This document shows, piece by piece, positions 35,280 through 44,053 of a stretch of 64,000 nucleotides of DNA. The first letter of the stretch is position 1. Every line of letters begins with the position of its first letter. Position numbers and translations under genes: made by a program. The notes below the pieces were generated by a model, which was given only the letters and a program-made list of their open reading frames with translations, was not told the DNA's origin and made no database searches. The DNA is from Streptomyces sp. NBC_00820 (GTDB lineage Bacteria; Actinomycetota; Actinomycetes; Streptomycetales; Streptomycetaceae), in assembly GCF_036347055.1 (NCBI RefSeq), contig NZ_CP108882.1, positions 6,994,001-7,058,000 on the forward strand, in the 5' to 3' direction.

Positions 35280-36228
35280 CAGCGGCGACGCGATCGCGAT
35301 CCGCACCAGCGGGCTGACCAAGCGGTACGGCCCGGAAACCGGTGTGTTCGACCTCGACATGACGGTCCGGCGCGGCGAGGTCTACGGATTCCTCGGACCC
35401 AACGGAGCCGGCAAGAGCACCACCATGCGCATGCTGGTGGGGCTGACCCGGCCCACCTCGGGCACCGCGACGGTGCTGGGCCACCGCGCCGGGACCCGGC
35501 GCAGTCTGCGTGGGACGGGAGCACTGATCGAGGCACCTCCGGCCCTGTATCCGCACCTGTCCGGCCGGGACAACCTGCGCGTCATCGCCGGCTACGCGTC
35601 CGTACCCGCGACCCGCATCGAGCAGGTCCTCGAAGAGGTCGGGATGACGGCCAAAGCGGACGTCGCCTTCCGCGCGTACTCGCTCGGCATGAAACAGCGC
35701 GTCGCGGTGGCCGCCGCGCTGCTGAAGGACCCCGCCCTGCTCATCCTCGACGAGCCGACCAACGGCCTTGACCCGGAGGGCATGGCGAGCATGCGCGAGC
35801 TGATCACCGGTCTGCGCCGGGACCACCGCACGGTGCTGCTGTCCAGCCATCTGCTGGCCGAGGTGGAGCACCTGTGCGACCGGGTCGGGGTGATCCGCCG
35901 AGGCCGGCTGATCGCCGAGGGCACGGTCGCCGAACTGCGCCGCAGCGCGGGCGAGGGCGGTCTGACGGTGACCGTGGACGCGCCCGAGCGCGCAGCCGAA
36001 CTCGTACGGAAGATGCCGGCCGTCCGCTCGGCGACGGCCGTCGACGGGGAGCTGCGCGTGGTCGTCGACCCGCGCGAGGCGGCCGCCGTCAACCGGCTGC
36101 TCGTGGAGAACGGCCTGGAGGTCAGCGAACTGCGCAAGCAGGTCCTCTCGTTGGAGGACGTGTTCATGGACCTGGTGGAGGACCACCGGCCCGCCGGGCC
36201 GGAATCCATGAAGGTGGTGGGTCGTTGA
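35272..36228 (+). CDS. ABC exporter ATPase (BcrA/CcmA type)
   Basis: A 318-residue ATPase with Walker A GPNGAGKS, signature YSLGMKQR and Walker B LLILDEPTNGLDPEG, followed by the ~90-residue C-terminal extension found in bacitracin-type and self-immunity ATPases. It pairs with the adjacent ABC-2 permease for export of, or immunity to, the RiPP product. Its ATG overlaps the protease stop and its own stop overlaps the permease start. Confidence 0.9.
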   Translation: MPDSGDAIAIRTSGLTKRYGPETGVFDLDMTVRRGEVYGFLGPNGAGKSTTMRMLVGLTRPTSGTATVLGHRAGTRRSLRGTGALIEAPPALYPHLSGRDNLRVIAGYASVPATRIEQVLEEVGMTAKADVAFRAYSLGMKQRVAVAAALLKDPALLILDEPTNGLDPEGMASMRELITGLRRDHRTVLLSSHLLAEVEHLCDRVGVIRRGRLIAEGTVAELRRSAGEGGLTVTVDAPERAAELVRKMPAVRSATAVDGELRVVVDPREAAAVNRLLVENGLEVSELRKQVLSLEDVFMDLVEDHRPAGPESMKVVGR

Positions 36229-37070
36229 ACGGCGTGCTTCGGGCCGAACTGCTGGCGACACGCAGGCGTCCCGGTGTCTGGATCGTCGGCGGGGCATGGG
36301 CCGGCCTGGCGGTGGTCTTCGGCATGGTGGTGCCGTACATCGTCTGGCTGGCCATCAGGAACCGGCCGGTCGGCTCGGCGGGTGATCCGGAGCAACTGAT
36401 CGGCGGCGTACTGCCGGACAAGTTCCTGTCCGGCACGGTCGACCTGTACCCGATGTTCGGCAGCGCGCTGATGCTGATCCTCGGCGCCGTCCTCGTCGGC
36501 GGCGAGTACCGGTGGGGAACCTGGAGCACCCTCCTGGTCCAAGGACCCGGCCGCAGCTCGGCGGTGCTCGGCAAGGCCATCGCGGCAGCGGTGGCGATCC
36601 TCTGCATCACGGTGCTGGTGCTGGCGGCGAGCGCGGGGGCGAGCGGGCTCGTCGCGGCACTCACCGGCCGCCCCGCCCACTGGCCGGACGCGGCCACGCT
36701 GCTGGGCGGGATCGGCGCCGTCTGGCTGATCAGCGTGGCCGCGGCGAGCCTGGGCATCTTCCTGTCGATCCTGCTGCGCGGCACCGGGGCGGCCATCGGA
36801 GTGGGCCTGCTCTGGCTGCTGGCGCTGGAGAACCTCGTCTCCGGACTGGCCGGCACGCTGCCCGCTCTGAAGTGGGTGCAGCGGCTGCTGATCGGACCGA
36901 GCGCCGGGTCGCTCGCCACGGCCCTCGATCCGTCCGGCAAGCCCAACACCTCGATCCCCGGCGTCGTCTCGGTCTCGGGCCCCCTGTCCGCGAGCCTGGT
37001 ACTCACGGCGTACGTGGTGGTGTGCCTCGGCCTCTCCTGCCTGTTCGTCAACAGGCGGGACGTGAGCTGA
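36225..37070 (+). CDS. ABC-2 type permease of the RiPP exporter
   Basis: A 281-residue membrane protein with six hydrophobic segments and a large loop after the first, as in ABC-2 permeases. The likely start is TTG at 36225, overlapping the ATPase stop (TTGA); a GTG three codons downstream (36234) is an alternative. The protein ends with RRDVS. It is the last gene of the operon; a hairpin follows within 30 bp. Confidence 0.85.
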   Translation: MNGVLRAELLATRRRPGVWIVGGAWAGLAVVFGMVVPYIVWLAIRNRPVGSAGDPEQLIGGVLPDKFLSGTVDLYPMFGSALMLILGAVLVGGEYRWGTWSTLLVQGPGRSSAVLGKAIAAAVAILCITVLVLAASAGASGLVAALTGRPAHWPDAATLLGGIGAVWLISVAAASLGIFLSILLRGTGAAIGVGLLWLLALENLVSGLAGTLPALKWVQRLLIGPSAGSLATALDPSGKPNTSIPGVVSVSGPLSASLVLTAYVVVCLGLSCLFVNRRDVS

Positions 37071-37099
37071 GCGCCCTTGAACGCGGTCGGCGGAAAGGG

Positions 37100-37122
37100 A
37101 GTTGCGGAAAGTTGCCGCAACT
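37100..37122 (+). terminator. RiPP operon terminator
   Basis: Perfect 8-bp arms AGTTGCGG/CCGCAACT with a 7-nt loop, 30 bp after the permease stop and followed by TGTTG. Confidence 0.7.
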
Positions 37123-37334
37123 TGTTGCCATGTGCGCGGCGGGCTGTTTCACTCGCCCGGCTCCCCGAGCCGACGACAGGAAGCACCACACCTCATGAGC
37201 ACCGAGACCGACGTCCTCGATCCCTGCGGCGATGGCACGCAGGTCACGCATGTACTCCCTGACCTTCTCGATCATGTGGGGTCAGCGAAGCAAGTTCCTC
37301 ACGCCAGACGGTTCTGACAGCCCTGGTTTGCAGG

Positions 37335-37425
37335 CTGTCGTCCCGACTCGTGAGAGTCGCAGTTCAGGGGCCGTTTCGGAGAAATCCGGGACGGCCCCTG
37401 AATCGTTTTCGGGGACCGGTCGGGG
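37335..37425 (+). repeat. Right copy of 91-bp direct repeat (putative attR)
   Basis: It repeats the last 11 bases of tRNA-Pro plus its downstream hairpin, 14,357 bp from the left copy, 88/91 identical. The rest of the tRNA is absent, as expected for a displaced 3' end. The hairpin arms are at 37363-37374 and 37391-37402. Confidence 0.85.
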
Positions 37426-37427
37426 GA

Positions 37428-37574
37428 CGCGACTACGAACGCCGCACCATCAGTGCCGAGGCGATGATCTACTGGTCGACGACCCTGCTCATGACCCGCT
37501 GCCTTGCCCGCCCACGCCCTCGCCCATGCCCACGCCGGTCAGCCTGCGTGAATCGGCCCGGCGCGGGCTCGTGA
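37428..37574 (+). pseudogene. IS5-family transposase C-terminal remnant
   Basis: The reading frame beginning RDYERRTISAEAMIYWSTTLLMTRCLAR matches the usual end of IS5-family DDE transposases (a RDYER block followed by EAMI-x-W). Nothing of the catalytic domain precedes it: it begins right at the end of the direct repeat. The tail beyond residue ~28 is frame-drifted. It marks past IS activity at the island border. Confidence 0.65.
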
Positions 37575-37703
37575 ATCTCACCCGAGGCGCGATCCGGACT
37601 TTCGGAATTCGGTGGTCCGCGGATGTCGAGAACGTCCCACCGGCTCCGTCCCAGGGACAACGGCGGACACCACCGGCCGCACGAGGAAGAAGGAGAGACC
37701 AGC

Positions 37704-38144
37704 ATGGCGATTCAGCGGATCGACAACGTCGGCATCGTCGTCGAGGACTTGGATGCCGCCATCGCGTTCTTCGTGGAACTCGGTATGGAGCTGGAGGGCA
37801 GGGGGGAGGTCGAGGGCCTCTTCGCCGACCAGTGCACCGGACTCGACGGCGTCCGCTGTGACATCGCGATGGTACGGACCCCGGACGGGCACAGTCGGCT
37901 CGAGCTGGCGAAGTACCGCACCCCCGCGGTGATCAGCGCCGGGCCGCGCGACCGGCCGCACAACATTCTGGGCACGCACCGCGTCATGTTCGCCGTCGAC
38001 GACATCGAGGACACTGTTGCCCGCCTGCGTCCTCTCGGCGCCGAACTCGTCGGCGAGATCGCCCGGTTCGAGGACAGCTATCTGCTCTGCTACCTCCGCG
38101 GCCCGGAGGGCATCATCGTCGGACTGGCCGAGCAACTGCGCTGA
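37704..38144 (+). CDS. VOC-family (glyoxalase/bleomycin-resistance-like) protein
   Basis: A 146-residue protein with two beta-alpha-beta-beta-beta modules; it opens RIDNVGIVVEDLDAAIAFFVELGM and ends YLRGPEGIIVGLAEQL, standard for VOC metalloenzymes. Candidate metal ligands are His/Glu positions in these strands (for example Glu in RLELAKY). AAGGAG precedes the ATG. It may act in lactoylglutathione-like chemistry or drug binding; neither can be chosen from sequence. Confidence 0.85.
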   Translation: MAIQRIDNVGIVVEDLDAAIAFFVELGMELEGRGEVEGLFADQCTGLDGVRCDIAMVRTPDGHSRLELAKYRTPAVISAGPRDRPHNILGTHRVMFAVDDIEDTVARLRPLGAELVGEIARFEDSYLLCYLRGPEGIIVGLAEQLR

Positions 38145-38378
38145 GAAAGGGCGCGAGGGCCTGCGCGCTGACCGGCGTCGGAAGGCCGGCCGTGGTCAAC
38201 TGGCAGTTGAATGGCCCAGGTGCTGGAGCGGCTCGACGAGTTTCCCTGCGCTTGCTCTTCGCCTCATTTGCTCGCTCACCGCGCAACTGCTGGACTTGCC
38301 CGAAGGGCCCGTGCGTTCGCCGGCCGCGCGAGACCGCGATCCGGATCGCGGTCGACCGGGGGGCACTCGGTACACGGG

Positions 38379-38819
38379 TCAAGCGGGAGCCTGGGCTCCG
38401 GTCACGCTGAACCATCCGGGCCGCGCCTCGGTCAGCAGGGGCTTCAGTGACTCCACCGCCGATCGCAGCTCATGCTCCGTGAGGTCGAGGGGATCGGGCA
38501 GGCTCCGCCCGTAACGGCGCAGCCGCCACAGGTCGAAGATCTCGGTGCCGTCGCTCGCGAAGTCGACATCGATCTCTGTGCCGTTCCGGCTGACGAAGCG
38601 ACAGCCTGCGCCATGGACCCGGTAGAAGTAGGAGCCGATCTCGCCGTCACGGCTGATCTGGCGCGAACGGGCCAGGCCGAGCAAGTCCGCCAGTCGCCCG
38701 AGCGAGGGGATCGCCGTCCGTATCGCCTCGCCGGCCGCATGGAGAGCGCCGACGTAACCGATGGCAAGGTCGCGCGCTGTCGTCACGTGCGGGCCTCTCG
38801 CACCCGAAGCCTGGTCCAT
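38379..38819 (-). CDS. Hypothetical protein (DUF6896-like)
   Basis: A 146-residue soluble protein with a strong AGGGGGG ribosome site before ATG 38819. The central part (RVHGAGCRFVSRNGTEIDVDFASDGTEIFDLWRLRRYG) is distinctive and resembles small actinobacterial DUF6896-type proteins, but I am not certain. No signal or membrane segment. It is isolated, transcribed toward the VOC gene. Function unknown. Confidence 0.65.
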   Translation of the reverse strand: MDQASGARGPHVTTARDLAIGYVGALHAAGEAIRTAIPSLGRLADLLGLARSRQISRDGEIGSYFYRVHGAGCRFVSRNGTEIDVDFASDGTEIFDLWRLRRYGRSLPDPLDLTEHELRSAVESLKPLLTEARPGWFSVTGAQAPA

Positions 38820-38977
38820 ACTGTGCCCCCCTGTCGCGTTGTCGGGTCTCATCGTTCTACCCGGGCCTCTACCCGGGCCTCCACTCGTGCCTCAGCTCGG
38901 GCCTCCGCCTTCGCCGTCAGACCGCAGTCTCCAGAACCAGTTGGCCGTCGCCGCCGAACGGCCGGACCTGGGCGCGG

Positions 38978-39355
38978 TCATGAGAGGAAGGCTTCGGCGA
39001 CGGTGAGGCCGGCGAAGGCGGCGCCGAGTCCCGCGGTGACGGAGGCGGCCACGTTGGCCGCGGCGAAGAACCTCGCGCCGGACTCGGCCAGGCGCAGCGT
39101 CTCGTAGGAGAAGGCCGAGTACGTCGTCAGCGCACCGCACAGGCCCGTTCCCAGGAGCAGTTGCACGGCGTGGGAGGCCGTACCGGACAGGGCGGCGCCG
39201 GTGAGGAAGCCGAGAATCAGGGAGCCCCCGACGTTGACGGTGAAGGTGCCCCAGGGGAAGACGGTGTCGTGGCGGGCCTGGACGGCGCGGTCGGTCAGGT
39301 AGCGCAGGAGCGCGCCGACGGCACCTCCCACGGCCACGAGGAGGAAGTCCTTCAC
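38978..39355 (-). CDS. crcB: Fluoride exporter CrcB (Fluc), distal copy
   Basis: A 125-residue four-helix channel subunit. Visible Fluc signatures are [11 protein letters not shown] (residues 9-19), the [19 protein letters not shown] strand with the conserved Asn, and [15 protein letters not shown], whose Thr/Ser-Phe box lines the pore and Na-binding site. Fluc channels expel F- as dual-topology dimers; having two genes suggests a heterodimer. It overlaps the DUF190 gene by 4 bases. Confidence 0.95.
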   Translation of the reverse strand: MKDFLLVAVGGAVGALLRYLTDRAVQARHDTVFPWGTFTVNVGGSLILGFLTGAALSGTASHAVQLLLGTGLCGALTTYSAFSYETLRLAESGARFFAAANVAASVTAGLGAAFAGLTVAEAFLS

Positions 39356-39702
39356 CGCTGCTCTGTCCAGGCGTCTTCGTAGTGGACGGTCTGGACGGCC
39401 TCCAGGGTGATCAGCCCTTCGATGCCGAGTTCCTCCAGTTGGGGGAGGAACTCCTGGATGCGTTCGTCGGTGTCCACGATCACCACGGTGACCGGGAGGT
39501 CGTCCGCCAGGGACAGCAGGCGGGTGGTGTGGACGATCTGCCGGCTGCCGAAGCCCTCCACGCCGTGGAAGATCGAGGCGCCGCTCAGTCCGGCGCGGTG
39601 AGCCCGGTGGACGATCTCGCTGCAGACCGGCTTGTGGTGCCAGGTGTCGGTGTCGTCGACCAGGACGGTCAGGCGTACTGCCGGGGAGATGCGGAAGGTC
39701 AT
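39352..39702 (-). CDS. DUF190 family protein between two crcB genes
   Basis: A 116-residue PII-like fold protein ([43 protein letters not shown]), the signature of DUF190. Such proteins are regularly encoded with CrcB and are suspected of regulating fluoride or ion export, without a proven mechanism. It overlaps both neighbours by 4 bases (ATGA type), so the three genes are translationally coupled. Confidence 0.92.
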   Translation of the reverse strand: MTFRISPAVRLTVLVDDTDTWHHKPVCSEIVHRAHRAGLSGASIFHGVEGFGSRQIVHTTRLLSLADDLPVTVVIVDTDERIQEFLPQLEELGIEGLITLEAVQTVHYEDAWTEQR

Positions 39703-40247
39703 GACTCGCTCCGATTCGCCAGGAGGCGGCGTGTGCTGAACGCGCCGACGCCCACCGCGGCCATCGCCATGACGACGGTGGCCGCCATATAGGCGAGCGC
39801 TGTGGTGGCGTGGCGGCCGTCGAGGAGGTGTTCGACGTCGACGCAGTAGGTGGAGAAGGTGGTGAACCCGCCGAGCACGCCGGTTTTGAAGAACGGGCGC
39901 AGCAGACGGTGGGCCGTGAAGACCTCGGTGACCGTGACGAGGAAGACGCCGATCAGCAGGCAGCCGCCGGCGTTCACCGTCAGCGTCGTCCAGAAGGCGC
40001 CGGCGGGGGTGGGCCACAGCCGTACGGCCTCGAAGCAGGCCGCCGCACCGATGGCGCCGCCGGTCGCGATGGCGGCGAGGACCGTGCCGGTGCTGTCGCG
40101 CGAACGGGGCGGTTGCCGGTGTCGGCCGGTATGCGTCCGAGCGGCAGTGCCGCTGGCACCGCCCCCGCTGCCGCTGCCGCTGCCGGTGCCTTCGGGGGTG
40201 ACGGCCGGGGCGACCGGCTCGGCCTGCCGCGAATCGTGGGAACGCAT
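39699..40247 (-). CDS. crcB: Fluoride exporter CrcB (Fluc), proximal copy with extended N-terminus
   Basis: A 182-residue Fluc protein with a ~60-residue disordered, Ser/Gly/Arg-rich N-terminus before the four helices. Family blocks are [17 protein letters not shown] and [15 protein letters not shown] with the Phe/Ser pore box. The ATG at 40247 follows GGGAGAG and lies ~54 nt below the fluoride riboswitch. Confidence 0.93.
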   Translation of the reverse strand: MRSHDSRQAEPVAPAVTPEGTGSGSGSGGGASGTAARTHTGRHRQPPRSRDSTGTVLAAIATGGAIGAAACFEAVRLWPTPAGAFWTTLTVNAGGCLLIGVFLVTVTEVFTAHRLLRPFFKTGVLGGFTTFSTYCVDVEHLLDGRHATTALAYMAATVVMAMAAVGVGAFSTRRLLANRSES

Positions 40248-40300
40248 AGCTCTCCCTACACGTGGTCGCCGCCCGCGGGTGCGGACAGGACGGGTCACGA

Positions 40301-40355
40301 GTAGGGACCGTTGGCGGTCGGTGCCGCGGTTCGGGTACGGCGGGCCTCACCGCCG
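40301..40355 (-). promoter_or_regulatory. Fluoride riboswitch (crcB motif)
   Basis: On the minus strand the RNA reads GCGGTGAGGCCCGCC, then GAACCGC, and finally ACGGTCCCTAC. This matches the fluoride riboswitch core (GCGAUGAGGCCCGCC-type hairpin, an AACnGC strand, and UGAUGGC-CUCUAC) in order and spacing. It lies directly upstream of the crcB operon and should switch it on in fluoride. Confidence 0.85.
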
Positions 40356-40439
40356 CGCAGCGGCCCGAAGGATGCTGCTTCTCCCAGCCTACCGGCGGCA
40401 GCCCGTACGCACGCTCCGCACGGCCCGACGGGCATGCCC

Positions 40440-43433
40440 TCACTGCTGCCCGTCGTGCACCTCGCGCGGACACGCGTCGTCCACCGGACGCCCGGCCCTC
40501 GTGACGGCGCGGAGCCGGTCGTCCCCGGTCCAGCCGTTCGCCAGGTGCGACTGCAGCCGCAGGTGCCGGAACTCGAAGCACGCCCCGGACCGCCGCAGCA
40601 CCCCGCGCCGGTGCGCGTCCTCCAGGAACGTCATCAGCCGCCACGGCAGCCGCCCGGTCACCGCCAGCCAGATCCGTGCCACCGTGAAGCGTCCCCAGGC
40701 GCTCAGCGCGAGCGCCGCCGCGCCGAGCGGCAGCCACAGCTGGGTGCCCACGTGCGACAGCCCGCCCCAGTCGCCCGGCAGCGTCATCACCGGCACGCAG
40801 ACGAGCGCGACGAGCAGCGCGACGACACCTCCGCGGGTGAAGGACGCCGTCCGGTCGGTGCGCAGCGAGGAGCCGGGCCCGGTCGCCCGCATGAGGTCCG
40901 ACGGCACGCTGAGCGCCCGGTACACGCCGCACACGCACCCGCCCACCAGACCGATCAGTACCCCGCCGGCCGCGAACGGCGGCAGACAGCGCGTCAGCAG
41001 ACCCACCGCCGGCCCCTGGGTGAGCCAGCCGCGGGCCTGCTTCGGCAACTCGGAGCGCAGGTTCGCCGCGTACGCCACCGTCCCCGGGGCCCGTTCCGCC
41101 GCCGGGCCACCGGCCAGGGCGAGACGGACGACCACCACCCCCTCCCGCGCCTCGAACACCGTGCGCCGGGACGTGAAGGGGCGGCACTTACGGCCGTGCA
41201 GCAGCGGGATCGTGCAGTCCGGGGGCTCGCCCCGGCCGGGGTAGGCGATCGGCCGCGCCCCGTCACCGGGGATCAGCAGCATGCCCCGCAGCGGTCGCGT
41301 GGTGGCCGCCGTCCGCACCCCGTGCCGTACCGCGAACCGCCAGTCGTCGATCCGCCGCCCGTCGAGTTCGGCGGGGGACCCGGACTTGAGCTCGGTCACC
41401 GCGACCGCGGTGACGCCCGCGGCCGTGCAGGCCGTCACCCCGATCAGCAGCGCGGCGGCGGTGCCCCGCACCACGCCCGCGGCGAACCGGCGGACCACAC
41501 GCCCGACCCGCGGCGGATGCGCCCCGTCCTGCCCGGCCTGGTGGGTACCGCTCACCAGTAACGCCGTACCCACCCCCATGCACGTGGTGCCGATCAGCGC
41601 CGTCCAGGGATCGCGCGACCGGCCGAACAGCACCGTGCCCGCCGCGCACGCCCCGCCCAGCAGCAGCACCCCGCCGAGGACCCGGGCCACCGCCCGGCCC
41701 GCCGCACCGTTCCAGGGCAGGCTGAGCGGCACCGGTCGGCGGGGCAGTCCGGCGATGCCGAAGAACAGGGTGAACAGCAAGGAGAACAGGCAGCCGCCGA
41801 GCAGGTCGGGCACCCAGCCGTCGGTCACCGTGCCGTAGCGGAAACCGAACCGCAGATCGTCGGTGTAGGCGAAGGCCGCCCACAGCAACGCGCTCACCGC
41901 CGCGGTGAGCAGCGTCTGGCGCAGGACGAACCGCCGGCCCGGCAGGTCCCCGTCCGTCGGCAGCAGGCACGACGCTCCGAACGCGAAGCCCAGGGTCTGT
42001 CCGAACAGCGTCGCGCACACCGACATGACGTCCTCCGCCCCCGCCGTACCGCCCGCCACACGCGCCGCCATGACGGGCAGTACGAGCGCGGACAGTACGA
42101 CGAGCGCGAGCAGCCCCGGGGCGTACACCCGCAGGACGCGCGGCAGCAGTGACTCCAGTTCCCACCAGGCCAGCCGCCCCGTGTCGCGCCGCTGCAGCGC
42201 CCGCGCCAGCACGGTCAGGCGCCGTACCGCGTCGCCGGTCGCCCGCGGCCCCGAGTCGGCGAACGCGGCGGGCACGAACGCCCCGAGCAGATGCTCCTCG
42301 ACGGCGGCCACCGTGGGGAAGCGCTTCGTGTCCAGCAGCTCCGAGGGGTTGCCGGAGGTGTCGCCGTAGACCGCGCGGGCCAGCGCCACCATCAGGGGAG
42401 TCGTCAGGGCCCGCGCCGGCGCGGACTGCGGGCGCCGGTCCAGTTCCCGCAGCACCGGCGTCCACACGGTCACCCGCTGTCCGTCCGCCGTGTGCAGGGG
42501 GCGGGACGTGCGCTCCAGGTGCGCCGCGGCCTGCGCGAGGTCCAGGGGTCTGAGCTCGACCACCTCGGCGGCGGTGAGTACGTCGCCCTCGGTGACCGCC
42601 GCCGCCCACGCCTCGGCACGGCTGGTGAGCAGCAGCGGCAGGTCGTCGTCGAGTTCGGCGTTGACGCGTCGTACGGCCTCCCCGTAGGCGGGGCGCGGCA
42701 GTTCGTCGAAGCCGTCGAGGACGGGCAGGACGAGGCCCGCGTCCAGCAGGGCGCGGGCGAGGGTGCGCCGCCCGTCGGCCGCCGCGGCGAGCGGCGGGTA
42801 GTCGTCGGCGAGCCGGACCGCTAGCCAGTCGCGCAGCCCGGTGCGCCGCGGATCCCAGCCGGCGAGCGGGACGATCACCGGGACCGGCCCGCCGGGAGGC
42901 CGCGCGGCCAGTCTGCCGAGGACGAACCGCATGGCCAGCACGCTCTTCCCGGACCCCGGCCCGCCGAGCACCACCAGACGCCGGCCGGGCAGCGTCGCGA
43001 ACGATCCGGTGAAGTCCTCCGCCTCGGCGTCCCGCGGCGCGGGCAGCGGCTGGGCCCGCCGGATGTTCTCCGGGTGATCCGCCAGCCGCCGGTCCGCCGG
43101 AGCCCAGCGCACCTCGATCGGCATCGGGTCCTGCAACCGCCGCAGCCGGGCCTCCGCCGCCCACTGGTCGCGCACGGCCTCGGCCAGGGCGTCGGCGGCC
43201 CGCCTCCGGTCCTCGGCCGCCGACCGGGGCGGCGGGTCGCCGTCGCCGCGCAGGATGTCGGCCACCAGCGCGACGATGGACACGAACGCGCCGATCGCCG
43301 AGATCAGGACGCCCGCGACCGCCGCGTTCCACCAGTAGAACTGAAGGACACCCGCGAGCGCCGCGAGCGCGACCCCGCACGCGGCGAACCCCAGCCGCCG
43401 CCGCGCCCGCGCCCTGTGCCATCCGCCTCGCAT
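40440..43433 (-). CDS. NACHT-domain STAND NTPase with membrane segments
   Basis: A 997-residue protein. Two hydrophobic helices at residues ~16-60 anchor the N-terminus. A NACHT-type NTPase follows: Walker A GGPGSGKS at 157-164, Walker [14 protein letters not shown] at 234-246, and LLTSRAEAW sensor. The C-terminal ~500 residues contain about eight more hydrophobic segments around a ~130-residue beta-rich extracytoplasmic region, and the tail has a compact Cys/Arg domain. This is typical of the large membrane-bound NACHT proteins expanded in Streptomyces; some NACHT proteins act in phage defence, others have unknown roles. The ATG at 43433 has GGAG upstream. It is monocistronic. Confidence 0.85.
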   Translation of the reverse strand: MRGGWHRARARRRLGFAACGVALAALAGVLQFYWWNAAVAGVLISAIGAFVSIVALVADILRGDGDPPPRSAAEDRRRAADALAEAVRDQWAAEARLRRLQDPMPIEVRWAPADRRLADHPENIRRAQPLPAPRDAEAEDFTGSFATLPGRRLVVLGGPGSGKSVLAMRFVLGRLAARPPGGPVPVIVPLAGWDPRRTGLRDWLAVRLADDYPPLAAAADGRRTLARALLDAGLVLPVLDGFDELPRPAYGEAVRRVNAELDDDLPLLLTSRAEAWAAAVTEGDVLTAAEVVELRPLDLAQAAAHLERTSRPLHTADGQRVTVWTPVLRELDRRPQSAPARALTTPLMVALARAVYGDTSGNPSELLDTKRFPTVAAVEEHLLGAFVPAAFADSGPRATGDAVRRLTVLARALQRRDTGRLAWWELESLLPRVLRVYAPGLLALVVLSALVLPVMAARVAGGTAGAEDVMSVCATLFGQTLGFAFGASCLLPTDGDLPGRRFVLRQTLLTAAVSALLWAAFAYTDDLRFGFRYGTVTDGWVPDLLGGCLFSLLFTLFFGIAGLPRRPVPLSLPWNGAAGRAVARVLGGVLLLGGACAAGTVLFGRSRDPWTALIGTTCMGVGTALLVSGTHQAGQDGAHPPRVGRVVRRFAAGVVRGTAAALLIGVTACTAAGVTAVAVTELKSGSPAELDGRRIDDWRFAVRHGVRTAATTRPLRGMLLIPGDGARPIAYPGRGEPPDCTIPLLHGRKCRPFTSRRTVFEAREGVVVVRLALAGGPAAERAPGTVAYAANLRSELPKQARGWLTQGPAVGLLTRCLPPFAAGGVLIGLVGGCVCGVYRALSVPSDLMRATGPGSSLRTDRTASFTRGGVVALLVALVCVPVMTLPGDWGGLSHVGTQLWLPLGAAALALSAWGRFTVARIWLAVTGRLPWRLMTFLEDAHRRGVLRRSGACFEFRHLRLQSHLANGWTGDDRLRAVTRAGRPVDDACPREVHDGQQ

Positions 43434-44053
43434 ATGACCGCTCCCCGCGCCGGACTCCGGTGCCCTGCCAACTGTGTCGGAATCATCCGTTTTAGCCGTC
43501 GAACAGCCGAACAACGGGCTTTTCGAAACACGTGTGAGGGAGCGCGCGGAGTTGTTCGGGGGGCGGGTAAGAGTGCGAAGCGCGCGCCGGGCACACGCCG
43601 ACAGCATCAGCGGTCGGCATATGTGACAAGCGCGCGGAGCCGGGTGCGGGTCCTTGCGGACGTGTTCGGGGGCGGGCGGCCCTGTGGCGGGCGCCAACGT
43701 GCTCGCACGCGCCCCCCATTGCGCGCCTCGCGCGCTCCTGCGGACGCTCGACAGGCCTGCCACGATCGACGCGGGCGGGTTCGGCCTCCGCCGTGACGGC
43801 CGGCTGCGGGCGGGCCTTGCGGCGAGGGGCGCGACGACGGCTGTGGGCGGGTCTTGTGCGGCGCGAGGGGTGCGAGCACAGCGGTCACGGCTGCCACGGC
43901 GGCTGCGACAAGGGCTGCGACAAGGGCTGTGGCGACGACTGCGGCAGGGGCTGTGACGGTGGCCGTGACGGCGGCTGCGACACGGGCTGCGACAAGGACT
44001 GTGACGGTGGCCGTGACGGCGGCTGCGACACGGGCTGTGACGAGGGGGGACGC
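43434..44053. other. 620-bp gap with Cys-coding tandem repeats upstream of the SDR gene
   Basis: The left part is the promoter zone of the NACHT gene (with an A/T-richer patch near 43480-43520). The right part (43898-44047) is a repeat tract, in frame with the SDR start, encoding GCDKGCD-type Cys/Asp/Gly repeats; the frame is open from an ATG at 43793. I do not call it as coding because the SDR fold begins exactly at 44054, but N-terminally extended translation is possible. Confidence 0.5.
43952..44047 (+). repeat. 48-bp tandem repeat
   Basis: Two copies, 43952-43999 and 44000-44047, nearly identical except at the end of the second. The unit encodes CDGGRDGGCDTGCDKD if read with the SDR frame; shorter related units precede it. 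Confidence 0.85.

Larger units (their letters stand above)
37071..37703. other. Right border zone of the island, no intact gene
   Basis: This 633-bp stretch contains, in order, the operon terminator, ~200 bp of unassigned sequence, the second copy of the tRNA-Pro/terminator repeat, and an IS5-type transposase remnant. A short frame (37195-37317) has a poor ribosome site and no recognisable product, so it is not called. No integrase is present. Confidence 0.6.

Noticed and set aside
23955..37070. Classical thiopeptide cluster
   Set aside because: A thiopeptide needs a pyridine-forming [4+2] enzyme (second SpaB_C-like protein). Only one SpaB_C protein is present, translationally coupled to the LanB dehydratase, so it is the elimination subunit.
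37048..37275. Integrase gene at the right island border
   Set aside because: Both strands of 37071-37700 were read; no tyrosine recombinase motif (R...HxxR...Y) or serine recombinase motif is present.
37195..37317. Small coding gene (40 residues) after the RiPP operon
   Set aside because: Poor ribosome spacing, no recognisable family, and placed after the operon terminator.
37335..37345. A second tRNA gene
   Set aside because: Only the last 11 bases of tRNA-Pro are duplicated; no cloverleaf can be formed.
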